Shown here: piece by piece, positions 1-6,047 of the stretch
Position numbering within the stretch: position 1 is the stretch's first letter
Layout: each line of letters opens with the position of its first letter
Source of the DNA: SMXL01 sp964527795
GTDB lineage: Bacteria > Bacteroidota > Rhodothermia > Rhodothermales > UBA10348
Assembly (NCBI GenBank): GCA_964527795.1
Contig: CAZGOS010000192.1
Coordinates: 1-6,047 of the forward strand
Direction: 5' to 3'
DNA length: 6,047 bases
Notes under the pieces: model-generated
The model's database searches: none
What the model was told of the DNA's origin: nothing
The model's input: the letters and a program-made list of their open reading frames with translations, nothing else
Program-made: the position numbers and the translations under genes

Positions 1-1104
1 GGCCATTGACGCTTGACTTATGTGCCGCAATTCGCGCGGACCGGCCAGCCTGAAGTTGCCCCGGCCGTCTCCGAACCATAGCTCGTCCGGGCTCTCGAAG
101 TCGTTGCAAACATACAGGTCGGGCGCGCCGTCGTCGTTGAAGTCACGGAACTGCGCCGCGAGGCCCCACTCGAGAGGCGGCTCCGTGAGAGGCGAACCGT
201 CGGGAAGCAAAAACCGTCCTCCGGTCAGCGGAATACGTTCGAAATTTCCCGTACCGTCATTTTCGTAGTAGCGGTCCGGCTCGGCGATTTCGAAGCGCAT
301 GATCCGGTTTCCACGACGGGCAAGCCGATAGTGCTCCGTGAACTCGGGCCGGATACGGAAATCACTTCTGACGCGTTCTACGACTCGCTCAAAGGTCAGC
401 TCGCCTGGTGTAAAAAGGTCTTTCGCTGTGAAGACCTTGTAGGTCGTCGTGTAAAGATCGAGGTCTCCGTCGCCGTCGGTGTCGGCGAAGGCCATTGTCG
501 TGCCCCCGATACGGCCCTCGAGTCCGCCTCCATGCGGGGCCCGGCGGAACCGGCCGGCCCCGTCATTCATCAGCAGGAGATGCGGGCCCCCGAGCGAGGT
601 GACGAGCAGATCGAGATCGCTATCGCCGTCCACGTCGACGAAAGCTGCACCCGTGGCCGGTACGTCGGTAAGCGCTCCGTTGAGATCCGTCGTCCTGTCC
701 AGAAATACGAATCGACCCCGGTTCCTGTACAGTGCGCTACGCCCGGCAATACCGGCTGCAAAAAAGTCGGACATTCCATCGCCGTCCACGTCGCCGACCG
801 CGATGCCCGAGCCGTTTACCGTGTGGCGGTTCTGTAGAAAAAGGGAGTCCGGAAGCAGGTTTGCAAAATCAACTCCCGTTTTCTTCGATTTCAGGCCGGT
901 GAATCCGCCCTCGGAGCGGCCCTGCACGCTGAGTGTACGCCACCGGTAAAGTGGGCCATCGATCCAGGTGTCCGTCTGTTCGACCGACTGACGGCCCCCG
1001 CACGCGGCAAGCGAGGCCAGCATGGCCACGACGACCGCGAAGCGTAACCATACTGCGCCGGGGCGCCTGTACGCCCGGGTGTCTCTGGAATCTCTCGCGC
1101 TCAT
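1..1104 (-). CDS. FG-GAP/VCBS repeat lipoprotein, CRTAC1 (ASPIC/UnbV)-like, 3' end beyond window
   Basis: The frame is open for 368 codons from an ATG at 1104 to the window edge, so the C-terminal part is missing. A basic N-terminus (R13, R14, R21) is followed by a hydrophobic stretch and lipobox LAAC with Cys35, which indicates an exported lipoprotein. Four calcium-loop motifs typical of FG-GAP beta-propeller blades are visible: DVDGDGMSD (105-113), DVDGDSDLD (157-165), DTDGDGDLD (208-216) and DFNDDGAPD (321-329). A longer insertion of roughly 70 residues lies between the third and fourth. The lead-in TGVDF...NGSG (76-100) and the stretch WGLAAQFRDFNDDG...LYVCNDF (313-336) resemble the large CRTAC1-type proteins that usually end in an ASPIC/UnbV domain; that end is not visible. 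The ATG overlaps the TGA of the M14 gene (ATGA), and GAAGGT lies about ten bases upstream, suggesting translational coupling. Family function is poorly known; a surface binding or scaffold role is an inference. A 16-base exact repeat (622-637 and 778-793) simply encodes two of the calcium loops. Confidence 0.9.
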   Translation of the reverse strand, partial: MSARDSRDTRAYRRPGAVWLRFAVVVAMLASLAACGGRQSVEQTDTWIDGPLYRWRTLSVQGRSEGGFTGLKSKKTGVDFANLLPDSLFLQNRHTVNGSGIAVGDVDGDGMSDFFAAGIAGRSALYRNRGRFVFLDRTTDLNGALTDVPATGAAFVDVDGDSDLDLLVTSLGGPHLLLMNDGAGRFRRAPHGGGLEGRIGGTTMAFADTDGDGDLDLYTTTYKVFTAKDLFTPGELTFERVVERVRSDFRIRPEFTEHYRLARRGNRIMRFEIAEPDRYYENDGTGNFERIPLTGGRFLLPDGSPLTEPPLEWGLAAQFRDFNDDGAPDLYVCNDFESPDELWFGDGRGNFRLAGPRELRHISQASMA

Positions 1105-2393
1105 GGGTGTTCGACCTTCAGCAGCAGACGCATCATCTCATTTGCGCTCGCACGCGCTACAACGGCAATTTGTTCGCGATCCTGTTCGTCACCGAAATTG
1201 AGCGCGATCGCCGATGTACCAAATTGCCTGTAAAACCAGTTCAGGGAAACAGGTGATTCCGGTCCGGAGGGCACGTCGCGAACCTCAAATCCGGGCGCGG
1301 CGCCCTTTATCCCCTCCAGCCAGAAATCGATGAACCCTTCCGGAACGGTCTTGAGCGATCGGTCGAGCGTGATGAACTGAGCATCTCGCGTGCTGTGAAA
1401 ATCAAGTGCAAATAAGACTTGCCCGTTCGGGGCCGAACGGGTCGCAGTGACGAATGCATCTCGCACGGCGCTTGTTTCGGGTTGGGTGAACCGAGCCCAG
1501 TCGCGATTCAAATCCACACCGTTTGCATTATGCCACCAGTGTCCACCGTCGACTCCGTCGGGATTGACGAGCGGTACGGCCAGAACGCGGTATTTCGAGC
1601 GGAAGGCGTGAGCGAGAGAATCGCTCTCGACGATTCGATTCAAGAACGTCAAAAGTGCGAGACTCCCGCTGAACTCGGGCGGATGCTGGCGCCCGATGAC
1701 AAGCACGAACCGGTTTGCTTCACGATTAGACGTGATATCCAACATGACTATCGGCCGGTCCTCGACGGAGCGTGCGATCATCGAAGGAAGAACAGCAGGG
1801 TTCGATGCGTAGGCATTCATCCACGAATAAAACTGCTCGGACGTCGATCGCTCCTGCGCAAACACCCACAGCGTATCCCTGGAGACGTCCAGCCGCATCA
1901 GCGCCGTACCCGCCGAGGTATCCGCGCGGTAGGCATTGACGTCTACCGCACGCCACGTCGTTTTGTCGCGGGACAGTTTGGGAATGTACCGGTGGCTACC
2001 GTCTTCGTAGGTTAGTCGAACCCACACAGTCAACGAATCCGGGGCCCACATCTTGAATCCGTACCAGGCGCTGCTGTTGATCGGCGCGGTTTCCGGTCGA
2101 ATCAGTGCCTCGTACAGCGTGTCGTTGACACGACTGAATTCGTTCAGCCGCGCGGCGGCGAACTCATTGCTTACCTGCAGATCCGATGCTGCGAACTCAA
2201 TCGTTCTCCTCAACTGCGAGACGATGGGCTCGGAAGGGGTCACCGTTGAGCCGTCCGGATCATCGGGAAGTGGCGCATCACGACCATCCGAGCCGCAGCC
2301 CACAACCGCGATCAATGCGCCGATAGAAACCAGGCGCGAGACATTCTCTGACGGACAACAATGTCGACGGATCCACTCCACTGCCTCAAACAT
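1101..2393 (-). CDS. M14-family zinc carboxypeptidase-like lipoprotein, possibly inactive
   Basis: The protein has 430 residues from the ATG at 2393. Its signal peptide ends in lipobox VVGC (Cys33), followed by an acidic linker (about 35-48) that may favour surface display. Residues about 75-190 look like the beta-sandwich domain that precedes the catalytic domain in cytosolic-carboxypeptidase-like M14 proteins (SSAWYGFKMW 107-116, HRYIPKLS 134-141). The catalytic-type domain follows. HPPE (237-240) and DFHS (His333) supply the expected two His and one Glu zinc ligands, and NPDG (277-280) and DLNRDW (294-299) are conserved. From family knowledge, the motif GHWRHN is expected where GHWWHN is seen (Trp287), and a catalytic Glu where IALNFGDE has Asn399; the protein may bind peptides without cleaving them. 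The start is uncertain. An in-frame ATG at 2435 would overlap the upstream gene by 14 bases. A TTG at 2474, with AGGAGG only three bases upstream, would overlap by 53. The 2393 start leaves a 28-base gap and gives the most normal signal peptide. The stop overlaps the next gene's ATG. Confidence 0.88.
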   Translation of the reverse strand: MFEAVEWIRRHCCPSENVSRLVSIGALIAVVGCGSDGRDAPLPDDPDGSTVTPSEPIVSQLRRTIEFAASDLQVSNEFAAARLNEFSRVNDTLYEALIRPETAPINSSAWYGFKMWAPDSLTVWVRLTYEDGSHRYIPKLSRDKTTWRAVDVNAYRADTSAGTALMRLDVSRDTLWVFAQERSTSEQFYSWMNAYASNPAVLPSMIARSVEDRPIVMLDITSNREANRFVLVIGRQHPPEFSGSLALLTFLNRIVESDSLAHAFRSKYRVLAVPLVNPDGVDGGHWWHNANGVDLNRDWARFTQPETSAVRDAFVTATRSAPNGQVLFALDFHSTRDAQFITLDRSLKTVPEGFIDFWLEGIKGAAPGFEVRDVPSGPESPVSLNWFYRQFGTSAIALNFGDEQDREQIAVVARASANEMMRLLLKVEHP

Positions 2394-2421
2394 CCGGGAC
2401 ACCAGACTCGGTTCATCACCG

Positions 2422-2907
2422 TTACCGAAGCGCATTCCGGTAGGCCTGCAGGAAATAATCCACGATTCGGTCAAATTCCTCCTGGCGTAACTCCGTCAGG
2501 GGCAATTTCTCCCAGACGTCCAAACCGAGCGCCTGCCTCTCTACTTGCGCTTCGAATCTGACCGAATACGTAGCGGCAATACTGGAAGATCGATTACGTG
2601 GACGGGCGGTCATGAAAATGCGGGTCCGGGTGTACGTATAGCCTTCCTCACGCTCATCCGGTAACGTGGATTCGAGTTTCCAGTCGGTCTCGTATCGCAC
2701 GTCTTCACTGTCCTCGACGGACTGGATGATCCGATAGCCGAACCTCGTAGTCAACGCGTTGGGCGTAATCGTCAAAAGCGTATTGAAGTCTGCCTGTCCG
2801 AGCCTCGCGTTTACAAATCCGGCGGTGTCGCGCACCGATCCCGATGAGGCACACCCGCCGACCAATGCAATCGATACTGCGAACAGGCACAATCTGAATG
2901 TATTCAT
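2422..2907 (-). CDS. Small lipoprotein of unknown function
   Basis: This 161-residue protein has a clear lipoprotein signal: Arg5 in the n-region, a hydrophobic core and lipobox VGGC with Cys19. The residues after the cysteine (ASSGSVRD) have no acidic cluster, so retention facing the periplasm is as likely as surface display. The mature part is soluble and polar, with alternating patterns suggesting beta-strands (about 56-125), then a short helical-looking C-terminus (about 138-160). No catalytic motif, cysteine pair or recognised domain is evident, and I do not recognise the family. The start is supported by the signal peptide and by AAGGGTG five bases upstream of the ATG. It is followed after 28 bases (or with overlap, depending on the start chosen) by the M14-like gene, so the two are probably co-transcribed. 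An assembly-type or accessory lipoprotein is possible but not shown. Confidence 0.85.
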   Translation of the reverse strand: MNTFRLCLFAVSIALVGGCASSGSVRDTAGFVNARLGQADFNTLLTITPNALTTRFGYRIIQSVEDSEDVRYETDWKLESTLPDEREEGYTYTRTRIFMTARPRNRSSSIAATYSVRFEAQVERQALGLDVWEKLPLTELRQEEFDRIVDYFLQAYRNALR

Positions 2908-2912
2908 ACGGT

Positions 2913-2919
2913 CACCCTT
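2913..2919 (-). promoter_or_regulatory. Candidate ribosome binding site for the 161-residue lipoprotein
   Basis: On the minus strand AAGGGTG lies five bases before the ATG at 2907, a partial match to the Shine-Dalgarno consensus. An AT-rich run (TATATATAA, about 2918-2926) sits just upstream. It could keep the site unpaired or be a promoter -10 element, but no matching -35 is visible. Confidence 0.35.
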
Positions 2920-2932
2920 ATATATAGCGATA

Positions 2933-2963
2933 GAGGGCCGCTGCGATATACGCGGCGGCCCTC
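2933..2963 (-). terminator. GC-rich hairpin after susD, candidate terminator or attenuator
   Basis: Two 13-base arms (2933-2945 and 2951-2963) are complementary except for one position and enclose a five-base loop, ATATA. In the minus-strand transcript the hairpin starts 27 bases after the susD stop and ends 25 bases before the next start codon. The expected U-tract is absent on that strand (CTATCGCTATATA follows), so it may be a leaky terminator, an mRNA 3'-end stabiliser or an attenuator rather than a strong intrinsic terminator. The single mismatch is A-C in the minus-strand RNA and would be a G-U pair on the other strand. Confidence 0.5.
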
Positions 2964-2990
2964 ATTTCCGTTTCGTCTGCGAGATCTCCG

Positions 2991-4634
2991 TTAGCGGGGA
3001 CGCACGTCGCGATCGTCGATGGCATATACCTCTGATGTTCGTCCGTTCGGGCCACGCTTCGGTGCAGCACCGGTGCCCCCGACACCACCGAACGTGTACT
3101 GCTGCAGCGCGAGCGTCTCAAGTTCTTTCCCGGGTACCGGGAAATGAACGGGCGTGCCCTGGACCAGTGCTCCCCAACCGCGGTCGGTCTCCCATGCGAG
3201 CCCACCGGTCGTTGCGAATGTTTCGATGCGGAATTCATGCTGCAGTTTTGCCCAGAGGCTTGCGCCCGCAAGATGGATACCCGTGTTCTTCCAACTGCCG
3301 TCATTCGGGGAGCCCACAGCATCCGATCCCGTGGCGGGCGGAAGTTCTCCATTTGCGACACGCGTCTTGTTGATCAGATCGGCGACCATCTGTGTCGAGC
3401 CACCGGTCCGCAACAGGCCTTCAGCTTTGAAAAGATCCATCTCGGCCAGGACCATGTGCGTCATTTCTCCGTTCGCGTTATCGTTCAGGTAATCAACGTA
3501 CCGCATAGGCGTGTGCGACGAGTAATGGTACGTGCCACGAGCGGACGGGAACGGTCCCGCCTTGCCGACATAGCGGAAATACTTACCATTCGACTGCGGT
3601 CCGTCCGGGCCCGAGATGCGCCGATCAGAGGTCTCGATATCGAAAATATTCCTGTCTGCGACCGGCGTATTGAGCCAGTTCTGGTAGCCGCTCCCTTCAT
3701 CGGCGGGGCCAATGGTCCGATAATCCGCCCGGGCCCATGTCGTGTAATTCTGACCGTAGAACTTCATGGAGTCCCACTCGCGCACGTCGCCATTGTCGTC
3801 GCCGATCGGAATGAAGTCCTCCGTTATACCATTGTCTACCTTACTCATGATTCCTGACCAATTCGCCGCAGCGCGTTCTTCGGGAGAACGGGGGACAGAG
3901 GCCATAATCCGGGCAATAAATGAATTGGCGAGCCGGATCAGGCGTGCGCTGGTTACAACATTTCCGTAGATCCAGTCGTCTTCGGCCGTGATCGTGAAGC
4001 TTGCAGAACGGGAGACATCGATCGCCTCTTCCAGTTTTGCAATGGCTGCCTCCGCCACGAGATCGTAAGATTCAAGCGTGAGCTCAACCTGTCCGAGAGC
4101 AACCGCTTCAAGATCGGTATTTTCGTCGACGATAAACGCCTTGTCGAACCGCAGCGCAAGATTCCCCAGGCACAGGCCCATGTTGAACTTGGCGAAGGCA
4201 ACGAGACGTATCGGGTCAATCCCTTCATCGGTGAATCGGGCTTCATTTCCGGTCACGGAGTTTATACCGTCCGCGGCATCCGATATACAGGTGTAGGACC
4301 GAAACCACGGGTCTTCGGTCATCTCCTGACGGCTGTAAGACGGATCGTTGTTCCAGGAACGCCGCGGCTCTTCCGACATGTCTCTCATTCCCCAGTTAGC
4401 CCAGGACGAGGATATCTCGTCGGCTATCGTAGACCAGGGCATCGAAGTACTGGAATATTGGTTGGCGGACCAGTAGCGCGTGAACGTATCGGACACGAGT
4501 TTCTCCACGTCCTGGGGCGAAGCGAGTGCTCTTGTCCGATCCGGATTGTTTTCGTTGTCGACAGTAAGATCCTGGCAGCCCACCCAGATAAAGGAGAAGG
4601 CCGTTGTCAGGAAAAGCAGATATCGAAATTTCAT
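2991..4634 (-). CDS. SusD/RagB-family outer-membrane substrate-binding lipoprotein
   Basis: The 547 residues form a complete protein, close to the usual SusD length. The signal peptide has K2 and R4, a hydrophobic core and lipobox WVGC with Cys20, followed by QDLTVDNENNPDR, a typical start of a mature SusD-like protein. Helical TPR-like segments are recognisable around 143-168, 222-247 and 391-425 (MTHMVLAEMDLFKAEGLLR...INKTRVANG), the last being the characteristic SusD element. Near the end, LQHEFRIETFATTGG...DRGWGALVQGTPVHFPVPGKEL (464-505) matches the conserved C-terminal region of the family. The protein sits on the cell surface as the lid of the SusC transporter and captures substrate, then the pair imports it using TonB energy. 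Its cargo cannot be read from the sequence. It begins 77 bases after the susC stop. No Shine-Dalgarno is visible, but an A-rich leader (AAATAAAAAC) precedes the ATG, as is common in Bacteroidota. Confidence 0.96.
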   Translation of the reverse strand: MKFRYLLFLTTAFSFIWVGCQDLTVDNENNPDRTRALASPQDVEKLVSDTFTRYWSANQYSSTSMPWSTIADEISSSWANWGMRDMSEEPRRSWNNDPSYSRQEMTEDPWFRSYTCISDAADGINSVTGNEARFTDEGIDPIRLVAFAKFNMGLCLGNLALRFDKAFIVDENTDLEAVALGQVELTLESYDLVAEAAIAKLEEAIDVSRSASFTITAEDDWIYGNVVTSARLIRLANSFIARIMASVPRSPEERAAANWSGIMSKVDNGITEDFIPIGDDNGDVREWDSMKFYGQNYTTWARADYRTIGPADEGSGYQNWLNTPVADRNIFDIETSDRRISGPDGPQSNGKYFRYVGKAGPFPSARGTYHYSSHTPMRYVDYLNDNANGEMTHMVLAEMDLFKAEGLLRTGGSTQMVADLINKTRVANGELPPATGSDAVGSPNDGSWKNTGIHLAGASLWAKLQHEFRIETFATTGGLAWETDRGWGALVQGTPVHFPVPGKELETLALQQYTFGGVGGTGAAPKRGPNGRTSEVYAIDDRDVRPR

Positions 4635-4673
4635 CGTAGTGAATGTTTTTATTTCGGGGCATTGCGACGAATC

Positions 4674-4696
4674 GAACCGACGGATTGCGTCGGTCC
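4674..4696 (-). other. Short hairpin in the susC-susD gap
   Basis: Nine-base arms (4674-4682 and 4688-4696; core ACCGACG/CGTCGGT, one G-U pair in the minus-strand RNA) flank a five-base loop. It lies 15 bases after the susC stop and 39 bases before the susD ATG. No U-tract follows it, so it is not a convincing terminator. It could be an RNA-processing or stability element that sets the SusC:SusD ratio, or it could be chance. Confidence 0.35.
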
Positions 4697-4711
4697 GTGA
4701 AGCGCACGTGC

Positions 4712-6047
4712 CTAAAACTGGAATTCGATACGACCCGTAAACGAGCGGTACTTCGGATAGCTGAAGTTATCTACACGGAAGAGCGTAGCGTCCGAGCCTG
4801 AGCCGACATCCGGATCCCAGCCGGAGTACTTGGTGAAGGTCAACAGATTGCGCCCGATAATGTTGAACGACAGTCCATATATCGATTCCCCGAAGAGTTT
4901 CGTGAGCAGGCTCCGCGGCAGCGAGTAGCCGACCGATAATTCGCGCAACTTCAAGTACGTACCATCCTCGATAAACCAGTCGTTGACATCCGTCGCGTCG
5001 TAGAGCGTCTCGTAGTACTGCGCCGGTTTCTTCGTGCCGTCACTCTTGCCGAGTTGATCCTGATCGCTGTGGCGACCGTCGCGATAACCCCATTGCTTCG
5101 TGAAGTTGTAGACATCGCCGCCGATCTGAGCATTCCAGAGCATGTACGTACTGAAACCCTTGTAGCGGAAATTGAACGTGAATCCAAGGTTGAAATCGGC
5201 AAGCACGTCTCCGATCTGCGTGAACGACTGCGATTCATCGTTGAGCGCCTTGATCGGATATCCGAATTTCATGTCGCCTTCTCCGTCGCCGTCAACGTCC
5301 ACATCCGTGCCCCACAGTTCCTTGGAGACACCGTCCTGCCACGTATTACCGATACCGACAGGAACCAGGAGACCGTCGTCATTCGTCTGGAACGCACTCG
5401 GGTCGAAGCCCTCGGGTACTCCGGCGGCCGTCGTGCCCGTCGATCCATCCTGAAACGTCTGTGCCGAGAGTTCGGACACGTCGTTTATGAAATGGATACC
5501 GTACATCGCTCCGATGTCCTCACCATCGCGGAAGTAAAAAGCGCCGATTGGTCCGGTTTTGTACGGGTTGGTGTCGAACTTCGTAATCTTCTGCGTCGTG
5601 CGGTCAAAGATCACGCCGAAATCAAGCGACATGTCGCGGGTACGAAGGGCGTTTACGTCCAGTGTTGCCTCGACCGTATTCGACTCGAGGGTGCCCGCAT
5701 TCTGCCACTGGGCACCAAAGCCGAAATACCCTGCAAGAGGAACTCGAAGCAACTGGTCATCCACGGAAGAATTCGCATATACGAAGGATGCCGAAACCCG
5801 GTTGAACAGGCCTACCTCGATGCCGAACTCATTCTCGGTCGCCAGGGAGGGCTTGAGGAACCGGTTGCCGAGCGTACCCTTGTTGATTAGTCCGTTCGAT
5901 AGTGTAAAGGTCTCATACTGGGCTTCGAAAGATGGCCGGCCACCGGCTGTACCATGGGAGAAACGCAGCTTAAGCTCCTCCATCCAGTCACGGAACGGAT
6001 AGAAGCTCTCTTCACTGATACGCCACGCACCCGAGGCGCGAAAATAC
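4712..6047 (-). CDS. SusC/RagA-family TonB-dependent outer-membrane receptor, C-terminal part
   Basis: The frame is open from the window edge to the TAG at 4712-4714, giving the last 444 residues. The start, signal peptide, plug and first barrel strands lie beyond 6047, and the internal Met at 5983 is not the start. The visible part begins YFRASGAWRISEESF, a typical SusC barrel motif. Amphipathic beta-strand patterns continue through to GRNLLTFTKYSGWDPD (398-413 of the visible part) and the family-typical end SYPKYRSFTGRIEFQF, with a terminal aromatic residue as expected for BAM-assembled outer-membrane barrels. A calcium-loop-like acidic segment (DVDVDGDGEGD, 248-258 of the visible part) lies in what should be an extracellular loop; similar D/G loops are common in SusC proteins. 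It imports a ligand through the outer membrane with TonB energy and partners the SusD-like protein encoded next. The substrate is not determinable from this part. Confidence 0.96.
   Translation of the reverse strand, partial: YFRASGAWRISEESFYPFRDWMEELKLRFSHGTAGGRPSFEAQYETFTLSNGLINKGTLGNRFLKPSLATENEFGIEVGLFNRVSASFVYANSSVDDQLLRVPLAGYFGFGAQWQNAGTLESNTVEATLDVNALRTRDMSLDFGVIFDRTTQKITKFDTNPYKTGPIGAFYFRDGEDIGAMYGIHFINDVSELSAQTFQDGSTGTTAAGVPEGFDPSAFQTNDDGLLVPVGIGNTWQDGVSKELWGTDVDVDGDGEGDMKFGYPIKALNDESQSFTQIGDVLADFNLGFTFNFRYKGFSTYMLWNAQIGGDVYNFTKQWGYRDGRHSDQDQLGKSDGTKKPAQYYETLYDATDVNDWFIEDGTYLKLRELSVGYSLPRSLLTKLFGESIYGLSFNIIGRNLLTFTKYSGWDPDVGSGSDATLFRVDNFSYPKYRSFTGRIEFQF

Noticed and set aside
622..793. 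A 16-base exact direct repeat (622-637 and 778-793)
   Set aside because: Both copies encode the same FG-GAP calcium-loop residues in frame, so it reflects protein repetition, not a mobile or regulatory repeat.
331..949. Plus-strand open frames with repeated Ala-Val-His-Val-type segments
   Set aside because: The repeats are the reverse complement of codons for the calcium loops (DVDGD) in the FG-GAP protein.
1419..2015. Plus-strand open frame of 198 codons opposite the M14-like gene
   Set aside because: It is antisense to conserved M14 motifs and has no support of its own.
3144..3857. Plus-strand open frame of 237 codons opposite the SusD-like gene
   Set aside because: It is antisense to conserved SusD motifs, with no signal peptide or recognisable domain.
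5273..5305. Calcium-loop-like acidic segment in the SusC barrel as a dockerin or EF-hand domain
   Set aside because: It is a single short acidic loop with no paired repeat; such Asp/Gly loops are usual in SusC proteins.
5054..5890. Plus-strand open frame of 278 codons opposite the SusC-like gene
   Set aside because: It lies wholly antisense to a well-supported SusC barrel sequence, resembles no family I know, and is explained by codon bias of the real gene.
1..6047. Polysaccharide utilisation locus
   Set aside because: The SusCD pair alone does not establish a glycan substrate, and no carbohydrate-active enzyme or sulfatase is in the window; sequence beyond the window could change this.

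Overview
The window is a gene cluster lying entirely on the minus strand. It probably comes from a moderately GC-rich member of the Bacteroidota/Rhodothermota group. The evidence is an adjacent SusC-type TonB-dependent receptor and SusD-type lipoprotein, a susD start preceded by an A-rich leader with no clear Shine-Dalgarno, and an FG-GAP/ASPIC-type lipoprotein family common in these phyla. No rRNA, tRNA, CRISPR array or mobile element was seen, so the genus cannot be told.

Reading in the direction of transcription (high to low coordinates), the order is: (1) the C-terminal barrel portion of a SusC/RagA-like outer-membrane receptor, whose 5' part lies beyond position 6047; (2) a 77-base gap holding a small hairpin; (3) a complete 547-residue SusD/RagB-like surface lipoprotein; (4) an 83-base gap holding a 13-bp GC-rich hairpin, a candidate terminator or attenuator; (5) a 161-residue lipoprotein of unknown function; (6) a lipoprotein with an M14 (cytosolic-carboxypeptidase-like) zinc peptidase fold; (7) an FG-GAP/VCBS repeat lipoprotein of the CRTAC1/ASPIC-UnbV type. 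Gene 7 overlaps gene 6 by four bases (ATGA) and runs off the window at position 1.

All four genes whose N-termini are visible carry lipoprotein signal peptides, so this is a cell-envelope locus. SusCD pairs bind and import oligomers through the outer membrane. With an M14 protein nearby and no glycoside hydrolase in view, peptides are a more likely cargo than glycans; this is an inference. The FG-GAP protein may be a surface binding or scaffold component.

The most notable observation is that the M14 protein keeps its apparent zinc ligands. At the positions where this subfamily is expected to have the substrate/transition-state arginine and the catalytic glutamate, it has Trp287 and Asn399. 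It may therefore be a pseudopeptidase that binds peptides rather than cutting them. There is no gene-free stretch longer than about 85 bases.
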